A program made the translations under genes and the position numbers. Under the pieces are notes generated by a model. It ran no database searches, was not told the origin of the DNA, and was given only the letters and a program-made list of their open reading frames with translations. 64,000 nucleotides of DNA from Odiellus spinosus (taxonomy: Eukaryota > Arthropoda > Arachnida > Opiliones > Phalangiidae). Below, in pieces: positions 21,241 to 31,698 of this stretch (positions are counted from its first letter, which is position 1; each line of letters begins with the position of its first letter). The stretch is taken from assembly GCA_963920705.1 (NCBI GenBank), contig OY987226.1:29658694-29722693 (forward strand). Direction: 5' to 3'.

Positions 21241-22342
21241 ATGGCTGAAATTGATTTGTACAGTTTTGAGGATTACCTTGAAATGTTTTTCATTTACGGA
21301 GAGTGTCAGAGAAACGCAAGGTTAGCTGATAGGACGTTTGCAGAAAGGTTTCCGAACCGGCCACATCCGGGGCATAAGTAATTTTAAACGCAATAACCCG
21401 ATTTCTTGAAAGAGGCACGGTGATTCGACGTAATGCACCAGTGCGACATCAACATCATCCGCCATTTGTACAAGGAGGTGGACACGGGGCGGGCAGACGA
21501 AACGAAGTAGTAAGGCGTATCGTAGAAAACCCCCACACCAGTTCACGGGCAATCGGAGCGGAATTAAATTGTTCTCATACAACGGTCTTAAAAATTCTTT
21601 GTGGTGAAGGATTTCACCCCTACAAAATTCATCTTCACCAACATCTTAAACCACAAGACTTTGGACCACGCGTAGAGTTTTGCCGATGGGTATTGGACCA
21701 AATTGAAGTTGATGGAAATTTCCTAAACCACGTACTTACGAGTGATGAGTGTACGTTTTACTGGGACGTTACAGTTAACCGCCACAACATGCACTACTGG
21801 TCGAGGGAAAATCCCCATTGGCTAAGGGCGAATCATCACCAAGAAAACTGGAGGATAAACGTTTGGTGTGGATTGTTAGGTGATCGGGTAATTGGACCTG
21901 TTTTTCTCGAAGAACATCTAAACGGAGATCGTTACGTTGATCTCTGAAACACCGTAGTGTCCGATGCCCTAGACGATCTTCCCTTAGCAGAACGAAGACG
22001 AGTCTGGTACCAGCACGATGGTGCACCACCGCATTTTGCACGTGTTTCTCGGGATTGGCTAGACGCGGAATTCGGTCCCCAATGGATAGGTCGTGGTGGT
22101 CCAGTCGCTTGGCCACCTCGTTCGCCAGATTTAACGCCGGTGGATTTTTTCTTTTTTGGGGTTATGTACAAAGCCTTGTGTACGCCACTGAGCCACCAAC
22201 ACTTGATAGCCTTCGAGACCGAATTCAGCAAGCGGCTGCTCTCGTTTCTCCCGAGATGTTAACTCGCGAAAGAGAAAACTGGCAATTCCGTTGTCGGCAA
22301 TGTGTCAGTGTCGACGGAAGACATTTTGAACATTTAATGTAA
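21241..22342 (+). pseudogene. Mariner-like DDD transposase, nearly complete
   Basis: A cut-and-paste transposase of the Tc1/mariner superfamily. The N-terminal helix-turn-helix (YSFEDYLEMFFIYGECQRNA, FAERFPNRPHPGHK) is followed by a second DNA-binding part (TSSRAIGAELNCSHTTVLKI). The catalytic triad sits at NHVLTSDECTFYW, RRVWYQHDGAPPHF and PPRSPDLTPVDFF, so the third acidic residue is Asp, as in mariner DD34D. The C-terminus ends ENWQFRCRQCVSVDGRHFEH. It is broken by a frameshift near 21,378, a TGA at 21,945-21,947, and a frameshift in the T-run near 22,145. Otherwise it is well preserved, so the element is fairly young. Confidence 0.85.
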
Positions 22343-22649
22343 TGCTTTGTTATTAAATTTGAAGAGTTTAATGTTTAAATTTGGAAATGTTTGATTAACT
22401 TCAATTTGGGCTATTTGGTTTCCGCAAGTGACATCTTTTCTTTCATAATTAAATTAAATTAAATCCGTCATTGATTTCACTTATGCATTTCATTTCTCTA
22501 CATTAAAACTGAAACCTTTGATTATTAAGTGGAACTGAAGTGAACTGATCCCAATAGCGCCTGTAAATCCCTTAACATTTCACTGAATAACAACAATGCG
22601 TAAGGGGAAGTATCTCGACTGGACGCCGGCGAAGGTTTCCACCCTGTAT

Positions 22650-23286
22650 ACATTTATTTTTTCGATAGATCACGTAGTTTTGAAATGTGTTTAATGATAA
22701 AATCGGAGCGTTTTGATTTATAACTATGTCAAATTATATTACAATTTCATGAAAATTCCACCACAGTCTCTCTTTATTATGCAATTACTCTTTCTTTTTC
22801 TAAAATATACCTAAAAAATTTTATAAATATAAATATGCCATGAAAAAAAAGGATTAGCGATATCTTAAACCTCCTGGAAACCAAAGATCCCAAAACCAAA
22901 TACACCAATCGATATACCTTTTGGAAAAACTCAGCAAATGAATTTTCGTTAAATTTCCTTTAAAGATTAATAAAAACTTAGTCAAAAGGACTGAGTTTTT
23001 CCTTTTGTGATATTATAGTTATAGGAAATTTGTCAGAATACTAAGTTTTTTAAACCAACAAATTATTTATTTACTACTAAAAATAATGATTTTACGTACC
23101 AGAAGTCTGTTGTTCAGTATATCTCCCTCCCATCTACTGACTGCGCTCACTCCATACCCAAACAGACCATGGTTTGGTCACACAGACCGGAAAGTTTTTG
23201 GTTTTTGGGTCACACAGACTGGAACGTTTTTGGTTTTTGGGTCACACAGACCGGAGATATTTTTGGGCTTGGCCCACATCTACACA
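22650..23286. repeat. AT-rich DNA with a 33-bp tandem repeat
   Basis: From about 23,170 to 23,265 a unit GGTCACACAGACCGGAAAGT plus TTTTGGTTTTTG occurs three times. The rest of the interval has no coding frame. Confidence 0.7.
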
Positions 23287-24780
23287 TCAATCTTTAGGTG
23301 TGTTCGCATTTAGTCTCTTGTTAATATTCATGTGACCATATTCTCTCAAGGTTAGAAGATAAGCCACACGGTGTAAGTTGATTTTTGCCCGTCGTGCGCT
23401 TAAAATATAGCCAGCAATAGAAAAGAGTCTTTCTACATCCGCCGAAGAAGCTGCGATAGAAAGACATCCCCTGGCTAATTTTGCCAAGGAGGTAAATCTA
23501 TCCTTCATTTTCCTCCAATACTCCAAGGGAGAATAAACGTCTGAATCGATTAATAGTGGCTCCTTCAGATAGTCTTCCAAGTCTTGTAAATGATTTCGAC
23601 GTATAGAGAGACACTCTAAACCTGGAAACATTTCACACATATCATCTGGTTTTCCATCCAGGACAGATGCGATTGAAATGACGCTCTTTTTCAAAGCTTC
23701 AACAGCCTTGACTCTATCCCAACATTTGAATGTTTCAAAATCGTTGAGCCACGATGGGTCTTGGAAATGACCTTCGAAATATAATTTAAACTTTTGAGCT
23801 ATGTATGCGAATTTATATATTGTATAAAATTAGAATGCACTATACCTTCAAACATGGAACATTTTTTTCTGGGGTCTAACATTGTAGCCAATACATAGTC
23901 TTCATCGTTAATCTCTTCCTCAAATCTTTTCACTAACTTTGTTTTTAAAAGTTTTGATAATTTTCCGAAGTAGGGCGATAGGGTTTGGTTCAGTTCCTCA
24001 AACACTCGGAACAAGGTTGGTAGAACTAAATTTGCTATTGGTCCCCCCGGACTGCAAAATGTATGTTGCCACCTTGAAAGGTTTTAGCAAAGAAAGCAAC
24101 TCCTTGAACATGTGAGAATCATTTTCACAAGGAAGCTTGATTTTTTTGGGGCACTGATGTTCGTTCGATAGTATTTTTCAATGCGAAGATCATTCCAGGC
24201 AATCGAAAAGCAAATGGTAATGGTTCAAATTAATGTTTTACTATACACCAAAAAAAAGGGATTTACCTCTGCGAAGCGTTCAAAGGCCATGAAAATTGAA
24301 TTCCAACGGACTCCACCATTTTGCTTAAGGTCTTTCCCTCCCGGTGATCGAGATTTAAAAGACTTCGTCCATTTTGGGCTACGGCGAAGCCAGGTTATCG
24401 AATCACTTATTCGATTAACAACTGCCGTTGCTATCTTGGAGTGTTCAATAACATTGTTAACTACCAGTTGGATGGAGTGGGCAACACACCTCTTTCGCTT
24501 GCATTTTTTGCCAATGTAATTTTCAACGGGCCTTGCAATTTCTTCCTCACTTTCTATCAGCGGCAAGTCTGCTTCACCCACAAATTTCTTTGAGGACGAG
24601 GTTCCAGTGTTTTCATCAGGGTAGAAAATTTGCGAAAGTCCGTTCCAGCCTTTGTACGTTTTATATAGCAAATTTAAAATCATCACAAAATTAGAATAAA
24701 ATGTATTAGCATGATGTATACGTACCATCATTAAGCACCATAGTGTTTGGCGTTTGGGAAGAGTTGCCATGTTCTTCATT
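23287..24780 (-). pseudogene. hAT transposase 1 (ZBED/Tip100-like)
   Basis: A minus-strand multi-exon hAT transposase. From the N-terminus: KCKRKRCVAHSIQLVVNNVI (the CxxH-type block before the second catalytic region), LKQNGGVRWNSIFMAFERF (conserved RW motif), an exon with NDEDYVLATMLDPRKKCSMF (catalytic-core end), and the hAT C-terminal dimerisation domain at 23,694-23,287 (LEYWRKMKDRFTSLAKLARG, SSADVERLFSIAGYILSARR). The order and motifs are typical. No BED finger was found, so the 5' part is incomplete or lies in unrecognised exons. Frames are interrupted between exons by short AT-rich stretches, at least one of which (about 24,060-24,250) is degraded. Confidence 0.8.
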
Positions 24781-25680
24781 TTCCGAAGAGTCGACGTCTG
24801 ACGCTCTGACTAAATCAAAAGTTGCTGGCCATGCATCTTCGCACACAAGGTCCATGTTTTTTTGTGAGGTAGTTGTTTTAGTCCTTGGTCGCCCAGCTTT
24901 TTTATTCGACTTGGCAGAGGGTATCTTTATATCACAGGAGGCTGAACTAGGTTGAGTTACATCGTTGTAAATTTCTCTTTTCTTAATACTTTTTGGTTTT
25001 TTAGGAACTGAATCCATAAGATCTTCGCTAAATTGTGAGGTAGTTGTTTTAGTCTTTGGTCGCCCAGCTTTTTTATTCGACTTGGCAGAGGGTACCTTCT
25101 TTGTAGGTTTCTTAGTATTGATATCATCCCCATTGATGATTGCACAAAAAGTTTGTCTCTTAATGAGCTGCTTCCCTTAGAGGTAAGTTTCTTTGTTTTT
25201 GGCAGTTTTAGATCTCTGGCAGTGATAAATTCCTCAATTAAGGCATGTGTCGTCTTTCTTTCTTCAAAATTTTGTTGCATGCATCATAAAATAAACCTAC
25301 GAGATCCTCTTCATCCATGACGTGATCATAAGTTACTTGGATTATATGTCTTCCATGAACTCTGACTGAGGTCTCATTAAGAACTTCTCTTATGGTCTTG
25401 TTAAAACTAAACAAAAAAGGAAGCAATTTTGCATTGGGAATAAATAATCCACCCCTATCACCGATTCTCATCCCAGCAAATTTGAGTTTCCGCTTCTCTT
25501 CAATGGTAATGCGAATGTTCATACAATAGAAATACAGAAGCCTTGCTTTATTAATTTGTCTTTCAGGTAGCTTGTTTTTTTTCGAAATATCAATTGCCGC
25601 TTTGAAACTCTTCATATTTCGCCAATGCAGCCTCCTCCAACAAAAAGAAGAGATCTAAGATAAAAGTTTTCATCCAGTAT
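24740..25680 (-). pseudogene. Accessory protein upstream of hAT 1, with AT-hooks
   Basis: Minus strand, same direction as the hAT gene. It begins near 25,680 with RSLLFVGGGCIGE, then a conserved domain (MRIGDRGGLFIPNAKLLPFL, FNKTIREVLNETSVRVHG), then THALIEEFITARDLKLPK and SLRDKLF. The basic tail has two AT-hook-like copies, KSNKKAGRPKTKTTTSQ and KSNKKAGRPRTKTTTSQ, created by a tandem duplication (25,033-25,100 and 24,861-24,930). The frame changes near 25,600 and 25,130. The same domains occur in the same order at 63.7-62.8 kb beside the P-like transposase, so this is a real protein family. Function is unknown; the AT-hooks suggest DNA binding. Confidence 0.6.
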
Positions 25681-26012
25681 CAAAAATGTCTTTGCGAACA
25701 AAGACCCAGAAGGACACGTTATGATTTCGGAAGGCTGAAGCGACAGATATTATATCAAAAATGTCTTTGTGAACAAAGACCCAGAAAGATCTGTTATGGT
25801 TTCGGATGGCTGAAGGGACAGATATGTTAAATTTTCTTTTAAAACGTAAAATTTAATTATAAAATTTAATTATAATCGCAATCTGACAGGATTTAGAGTC
25901 GAATTTCAAAACAACTGATTTTATTCACTCGCAAATAACATAACAGGCGATTTTCTCCCATTGACCCTTAACATTAAATTTGGCTTAATTATTTTTGAGG
26001 GAAAACGTGTAT
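25673..26012. repeat. 340-bp direct repeat, copy 1
   Basis: About 90-95% identical to 30,899-31,234 in the same orientation. Each copy opens with two tandem 75-bp units (ATATTATATCAAAAATGTCT, GACCCAGAAGG, GATTTCGGAAGGCTGAAG) and ends CATTGACCCTTAACATTAAA. In this copy the repeat abuts the truncated 5' end of the accessory gene. Confidence 0.85.
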
Positions 26013-26075
26013 TGAATTGTTTTTCTTTAGCATAATGTGAGTTCACTTTTTTTTTTAACCCCGAATAGTCATGAC

Positions 26076-26439
26076 CAGGCTTGGAAATAAGGCACTAGTC
26101 ACGACATTTGACTACTAAAATAAATGCCCTGACTACTAAAATTAATGAAAATCAGGGGGGTAACTAGTCAATTTGACTAGTGAAACATTTTCCTGAATTC
26201 TAATATTCATCAAACCCAAAAAGGGAAAAAATACAAGTGAGAAAAGCTTAAATTCAGTCCTCGCGAATACGACTTACGAGATGGGTAAAGCATTATATTA
26301 ATACGGTCTTTCCTTCTTGTTTCATACCCCTATTTTTATCCCCAGTAGTCAGTGACTACTAAAGTAAATAAGGAGAGGGGGCTCACTAGTCAGTCTGACA
26401 GTCTGACTACTAAATAAAATATCCTTATTTCCAAGCCTG
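26076..26439. mobile_element. 364-bp MITE with 17-bp perfect TIRs
   Basis: The ends are CAGGCTTGGAAATAAGG and its exact complement. The interior is rich in GACTAGT / ACTAGTC and GACTACTAAA motifs in both orientations, so subterminal repeats are present. The CAGG start suggests a hAT-derived element. A clear 8-bp target duplication was not found. Confidence 0.75.
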
Positions 26440-27180
26440 GTCGCGACTCGTACTTCAACAGATCGTTAAAAATACTCGCCGTTTATAAGAATGGGTTTCT
26501 TATAGGGACTATTTGCGTTTTTTAAAGCACCTTTATACTCACCTTGTTTTCTAGCTTAGCAAACGACGTTGACCGTCACAATTTAAACAGTCAAAGAAGG
26601 AGGATTTTAAAGTCAAAGAACGTGTCTTTGACAAAGTATTCGCTTGACACCGTCGAACCAGGCTGTTTAAGATCAAGGGTTGGGCGCAGTTTTTTAGGCG
26701 CTTTGACCTACAGTGGATCGCGGAATACGACAATGGAGATTGAGGGATGACGCTTAGTCCTTGGTGAGATGTCGTGGGCGTCCGGAGACTGGGACCCCCG
26801 ACGATAGCCACGAATGGTGGGAACTTCTATACATGGCAAAAGTTCTTTTTGACTCCAAAAATAATTCAGGTGCAAAAGGGATAAAAGTATTTTAAACCAT
26901 CTCCGTTTGTGTTCCCAACCCCCCGAAAAAAAACAGGGGTGTCCGAATAAGGCTGGACATCTAGTACAGCCCCCATCGTCTTTTGGCATAAAAACGAAAT
27001 TCAACCTTACGCTCAGTACCATTACCGCTTCAGCACTTGAACTTCGATATCTTGTAGAGAAAAATATATTTTAAAACTTTTAAAAAACTTAGCGTCATGG
27101 ATCGCGTAGATTTGACGTGAGTACATTTACTAAGACTTAGCTTCTTTTCTAACAACTTTTTGAAAACTTTAAATATTTTT
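26440..27180. other. No gene recognised
   Basis: The minus strand has a 104-codon frame (27,022-26,708, with CTRCPALFGHPCFFSGGW), but its composition is poor and no motif is recognisable. Otherwise featureless. Confidence 0.35.
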
Positions 27181-27830
27181 TCCCGCGAAGTAACAACGGC
27201 GCTAGACCCTTGTCGGCGCGCCTGATGGCGGAGGGCTACTCCCCCGAGAGCCCCTCGGGCAGCGAGAGCTCGGCGGCGAGCGAGATAAGTCTATTCTCGT
27301 GGCCGTCGTCGAGCTCGCTGAGTTCGAGGACCCCGTCGCCTGGACCAAGGTTCGGCCGCTTCGTGATGGACGAGGCGGCCTCCGGCGACGGGGCCATATT
27401 TCCGGCTCAGGTTTGGGCCGACGCTTTCGGTCCCGCTTCCCCAATCGCCTCCCCAGTACCCGACGCCGAGCCTTCGGTTTAGGTGGCACCTGGGCCCCAT
27501 TACCACAACTTGGTAGTACCCGAACCGGAGTGGCCGGTGTTCGACATAGAGGATGAGGTGGAGGAGGAGGGGTAGCCGGTGGCGCTACAACAGCCCCCGC
27601 CTATGGCCCAGCCGCAGATCCAGGCTATGGAGGAGAAGGAGGCGATCGCCCAACCGATGGGTGCGCCAATACCGGCGCGTGCGATGGTTGATCCGCTACC
27701 GCGCGTGGTGGGCCATGCGCACGGCGTCAATGAAGAGACGCCGTGGATGGTTATGGCGCCACGCGGGTATATTAGGCCCGACTGCCAGTCCACCATGTAT
27801 GTTTCATTACATTATATAAAGTACGTATTA
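27180..27830 (+). pseudogene. GC-rich Pro/Ser/Ala ORF of unknown origin
   Basis: This island is strikingly rich in G+C against the AT-rich surroundings. Starting at ATG 27,225, the frame reads MAEGYSPESPSGSESSAASE, then SRTPSPGPRFGRFVMDEAAS. Past a stop it stays open in the same frame with acidic (PEWPVFDIEDEVEEEG) and Pro/Gln-rich (QQPPPMAQPQIQAMEEKEAI) stretches to about 27,800. Low-complexity acidic/proline regions of this type occur in gag-like and ORF1-like proteins. No family is recognised. Base use unlike its neighbours suggests a separate source. Confidence 0.4.
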
Positions 27831-28064
27831 TAAAATCATTCAAGCTTTTAATATATTAATCTTTTAATAAAAGGCTACTAGCCCGTCACGGCGAAGTTTT
27901 TTTTTGGGCTCTGTGCCGGTAAGAAGTAGAGTACGTGCGGGAATTCGAGAGATGTGCCACTGCTGCCATACGGCAGTGTACAATATTCATTGGTACCGGT
28001 AAGAAGTTTTTCCAAATATATTATAAAAAAATACCCCCAAATATATATTTACCGGAGGAGTCAC

Positions 28065-29660
28065 AAATTGCTTTTAGAGAAGAGGGCGTTGAACTTTATT
28101 TTATATCAAAATACTATTTCACTTTACTATTATATTTAACGTATATTTAACGATTTAACTATAACGAAATATCACGGGCGCGCTTGGCTCTAACTTTTTT
28201 TATAAATTTCTTTAAGAGAAGTTTTTCTTACTTGGATAGTTAAAAAAAACAGTAATACTGGTTGATGGTTGAAAAGAAGTTATCACGTTTAATACGTGAT
28301 CGCAGTTCGACGAAACCAACCTCTAATAGGAATCATCACTTTTGACCACTAACCAAGCACTGAAGTCGCGCAAAATCGCATCTCTGATATCGTTGTCCAT
28401 TATTTTTTCCATCACCAAACTTGAGCCATCGATCTCGAAAGACGGAATGTCTTCCTGCGATAATCGGTAAAAATAAAACAAAAGGGTTTTTAAATACAAA
28501 TCAATTTACCTATTTTTTAAAAATTACTTTGAAATGAAGAATTGTTAAAACACCCCGATGATTGGCTGAAAGGTATTAGATCAGTTGGGAGGGGGGGGGC
28601 TGTTATAAACGAGAGCCATTCATATAGAGAGAAATCACGAGGAGCTTCGTCTTTCCCCCTTCCAAACTTGCCGTTCCCATTAACTAAAATAAATGAAGGA
28701 AAAATGGAGAGAATGCTTACAGCTAGCCGTCGGCTTTTGTCGCATAGCTTTTTTTTCACGGCTTCAAACTGTTCTTTTGATCCCGTCAACTTGACGGTGT
28801 TGTCTTGGTTTGAGATTACCGTAACTCCGTACGTTTCTTTAATTTCGCGTAAAAACTCGTCATAGGGTCCTCGGAGAAAAACGTGATGTTTATGTAGAAT
28901 CTGAACGTTTTGTCGCTATTTTTAAACTAAAATAGACGAGTGATTGTTAATAACTAAAATGAAATGAAGAATAAAAATTAATTACCAGATTTAAAGCGGA
29001 GTTGTTCTCATCAAATTTAAGTAAACTCTCGGCTTTCTTCACTTTCAACTCTAGGGTTATCTAGATAATTTGGAAAAAAAAGTACATTTTTCAAAGTCAA
29101 ATCCGCCCGTCCAAAGATAGAAAAATAAATAATACGTATCAAGAACCCAATAACGTACAAACGGGGCCCAATACCGCCGGTCTTCATACGTTTTGGGAAC
29201 TTAAATTAATAAATTAATACGCTAGCCGACTAACCTTTTCCATCAAGAAATCCTCGATCGGTCGTTCGCGGGTTCTGAAGAGTTTTATTTTCAAAATTTG
29301 TAAGCGTAAATCTACCTCATCTGCGATAGATATATAAATTTGTAAAGCGAAAAACAACTGCGATCGCGTATTAAACGTGATAGCTTATTTTCATCCATCA
29401 ACCAGTATTACTATGTTTATTAACTATCCAAGTAAGAAAAACTTCTCTTAAAGCAATTTATAAAAAAAGTTAGAACCAAGCACGTTTGTGATATTTCGTT
29501 AAAGCAATTTATAAAAAAAGTTAGAACCAAGCACGTTTGTGATATTTCGTTATAGTTAAATCGTTAAATATACGTTAAATATAATAACAAAGTGAAATAG
29601 TATTTTGAAATAAAAAAGCTTTAAAAAAAAGTTCAACGCCCTCTTCTCTTAAAGCAATTT
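28065..29660. mobile_element. Non-autonomous DNA element with 240-bp TIRs carrying exons
   Basis: The left arm (about 28,072-28,310) and right arm (about 29,350-29,650) are imperfect reverse complements. Landmarks: GAGAAGAGGGCGTTGAACTT with its complement at 29,625-29,650; CGTATATTTAACGATTTAAC with GTTAAATCGTTAAATATACG; and CAGTAATACTGGTTGATGG with its near complement. The right arm also has an internal tandem duplication (AAGCAATTTATAAAAAAAGT twice) and a further partial copy to about 29,850. Between the arms lie spliced coding exons and no transposase, the layout of a Pack-type gene-capturing element. Confidence 0.7.
28321..29325 (-). CDS. Four-exon unknown protein inside the long-TIR element
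   Basis: Minus strand. Exon 1 ends at about 29,233 (DEVDLRLQILKIKLFRTRER, PIEDFLMEK|GTTAG). Exon 2 is about 29,060-28,986 (ITLELKVKKAESLLKFDENN, ending CTG|GTAAT). Exon 3 is about 28,926-28,720 (DKTFRFYINITFFSEDPYDE, then REIKETYGVTVISN, TVKLTGSKEQFEAVKKKL, ending at GCT|GTAAGC). Exon 4 is about 28,457-28,322 (after ATCGCAG: EDIPSFEIDGSSLVMEKIMD, RDAILRDFSAWLVVKSDD, stop). Exons 1-3 join in frame through standard splice sites. A hydrophobic-x-G-x-x-x-x-hydrophobic helix pattern in exon 3 is weakly KH-like. I do not recognise the protein. It may be captured host exons or the element's own gene. Confidence 0.5.
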
Positions 29661-29849
29661 ATAAAGTAAGTTAGAACCAAGCGCGTTAGTGATATTTCAT
29701 TATTGTTAAATCGTTAAATATAATAACAAAGTGAAATAGTATTTTGATATAAATAACTTTAAAAAAGAAAGCATTAAAAAGCATATAAAATAAGTTCGTG
29801 ATATTTCATTATTTGTTATTCGTTAAATATACGTTAAATATAATTTAAC

Positions 29850-30178
29850 AAAGTGCAAAAAGGATTTTCATACAATTTTAATCACGGTTTAAAATCTTTA
29901 ACCCCAAAATAAGTATCTCGTATCGTGAGATTAATTTTAGAAAAACATTGTTAAAATTGAAAAAGAATCTAAATAAACGAACGTAGTGTTAAGTTTTGTA
30001 AAAATAATAATAATTAAAATAATCTAACGTACCAATGTTTCAATAGTTCTCGATAATCTAAGCCAACGGTTCCCTGATCTGTTGCAACCCTGTACAAAGT
30101 AATAATCTTGGATGAAAGTGAATGACAAGGCTGAGGAGGTTAAAAGATGGTAAACAGAGCCAAGCATAAATTTAATCC
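29850..30178. other. No gene seen
   Basis: AT-rich sequence between the long-TIR element and a small foldback MITE. Confidence 0.5.
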
Positions 30179-30346
30179 TTACCAAAAAAAGTGAGTCTTA
30201 AGAGGGGAAGTCTTTCGGGTATCTTACGTAGTCTTGGAGAAGTCTTTCATTATGTAAAGAAGTCTTGGGGAAGTCTTAAAGACTTCCCCAAGACTTTTGT
30301 AGCATTCTTCAGGACTTATTTGGATCAGACTAACTTTTTTTGGTAA
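30179..30346. mobile_element. 168-bp foldback MITE
   Basis: The ends TTACCAAAAAAAGTGAGTCT and the complement of TTACCAAAAAAAGTTAGTCT match. The centre is a palindrome (AAGTCTTGGGGAAGTC / GACTTCCCCAAGACTT at 30,261-30,297). No coding capacity. Confidence 0.75.
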
Positions 30347-30394
30347 TGGAAGCCTAACACGAAGCATTTAGGCTGATCATAATCAGGCATTGGC

Positions 30395-30880
30395 ATAGGA
30401 AATAAAATTACGAAAAAACTAGCTTTTGACATATTTTTTACTATATAAATATCAGGGCGTACATGAAAACCCATATATCTCGGCTCAAAAACGGTCAAAG
30501 TTTTTTAAATAATTCCTGATTATTCTAATTAAACTCCTCTTTCGATTGAGATACGTCTCGTTAAAAACATGTATTTCCTTCATTAGGAAATGATGCAAAT
30601 TAGGAAAAAACTAGTTTTTTGACATTTAGTATACTATATAAATATCAGGGGGTACATAAAAACCCATATATCTCGGCTCAAAAACGGTCAAAGTTTTTTA
30701 AATAATTCTCAATTATTCTAATTAAACTCCTCTTTCGAATGAGATACGTCTCGTTAAAATCATATCTTTCCTTCATTGGGAAATAAAATGATGAAAAAAC
30801 TAGTTTTTGGACATATTTTATACAATATGAATATCAGGGGGTACATAAAAACCCATATATCTCGGCTGATATTGAAGTTT
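30395..30880. repeat. 190-bp tandem repeat, about 2.6 copies
   Basis: Units start at about 30,398, 30,588 and 30,780. Each contains GAAAAAACTAG, ACCCATATATCTCGGCT, CAAAAACGGTCAAAGTTTTT and GAGATACGTCTCGTTAAAA. The last unit is cut short where the 335-bp direct repeat begins. Confidence 0.9.
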
Positions 30881-30898
30881 GCAATAAAATGTAAGACT

Positions 30899-31234
30899 GA
30901 AGGAACAGATATTATATCAAAAATGTCTTTGGAACAAAGGCCCAGAAGGACACGTTATGATTTCGGAAGGCTGAAGCGACAGATATTATATCAAAAATGT
31001 CTTTGTGAACAAAGACCCAGAAAGATCTGTTATGATTTCAGATGGCTGAAGGGATAGATATGTTAAATTTTCTTTTAAAACGTAAAATTTAATTAAATCG
31101 CTATCTGACAAGATTTAGTCTAATTTCAAAACTGATTTTATTCACTAGCAAATATTTAAGAAAAAACATAACAGGCGATTTTCTCCCATTGACCCTTAAC
31201 ATTAAATTTGGCTTAATTATTTTTCAGGGATTAC
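30899..31234. repeat. 340-bp direct repeat, copy 2
   Basis: Partner of 25,673-26,012, including the internal 75-bp tandem pair. Small indels distinguish the copies. Confidence 0.85.
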
Positions 31235-31698
31235 GTGTCAGCCCAAATAAAACTTTTCGTTCGATAGAAAAGGTTGGGTATTATAACTTTCGACTTAGTC
31301 GTAAATTCATTCACCGAGATTTAAGTATATTTCAGACACATTTTTATTCCTACTTTGAATTACTATTCAAAAGACCACACGCTATCCCGAAACCAGGGAT
31401 TACACAACATCGTTGTTTCAAAGGCCATATCTGCTCTAGAATGAGTACTATTAAAAAGCTCTTTATTTATGTCCTCGATATGTAAACAAACCAAGCTTGT
31501 GAGATATGTGGCTTTTAAGGGGCTATACGCTAATCATGAATACTTTCTTTAACCATATGTATTTCGATAATTAATATTCTTAAATTTGTAGTTGACGAAT
31601 ACTCGAATACCAACCTTTTAAAAATTTAAGAGATCATCTCGGCGAGCTCGCGCCATTTGATTAAGGGACACTGTCCTGTGTAGTACACTTGAGACAAT

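Larger units (their letters stand above)
20033..22646. mobile_element. Palindromic mariner-like (Tc1/mariner superfamily) element
   Basis: It is bounded by CAGGGTGGAAACCTTCGCCG and its exact complement, with TATA outside each end (TA target site). The right half is a full transposase unit (start 21,241). The left half is an inverted second copy reading the other way from the centre, with its middle (complement of about 21,283-21,930) deleted. Outer arms 20,033-20,756 / 21,930-22,646 and inner arms 20,757-20,990 / 21,050-21,290 therefore pair. A further small inverted repeat (CTAGACTGTTTTGT / complement) surrounds a 24-bp piece of transposase 5' sequence at the exact centre. The head-to-head layout looks like a dimer made by aberrant transposition. 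Confidence 0.85.

Noticed and set aside
28720-28926. KH-domain call for exon 3 of the TIR-element protein
   Set aside because: The GXXG loop is not convincing; only a weak pattern resemblance, so no function is assigned.
31189-31485. 98-codon frame upstream of the Polinton block
   Set aside because: It begins inside a 340-bp repeat, has poor coding composition and no motif.
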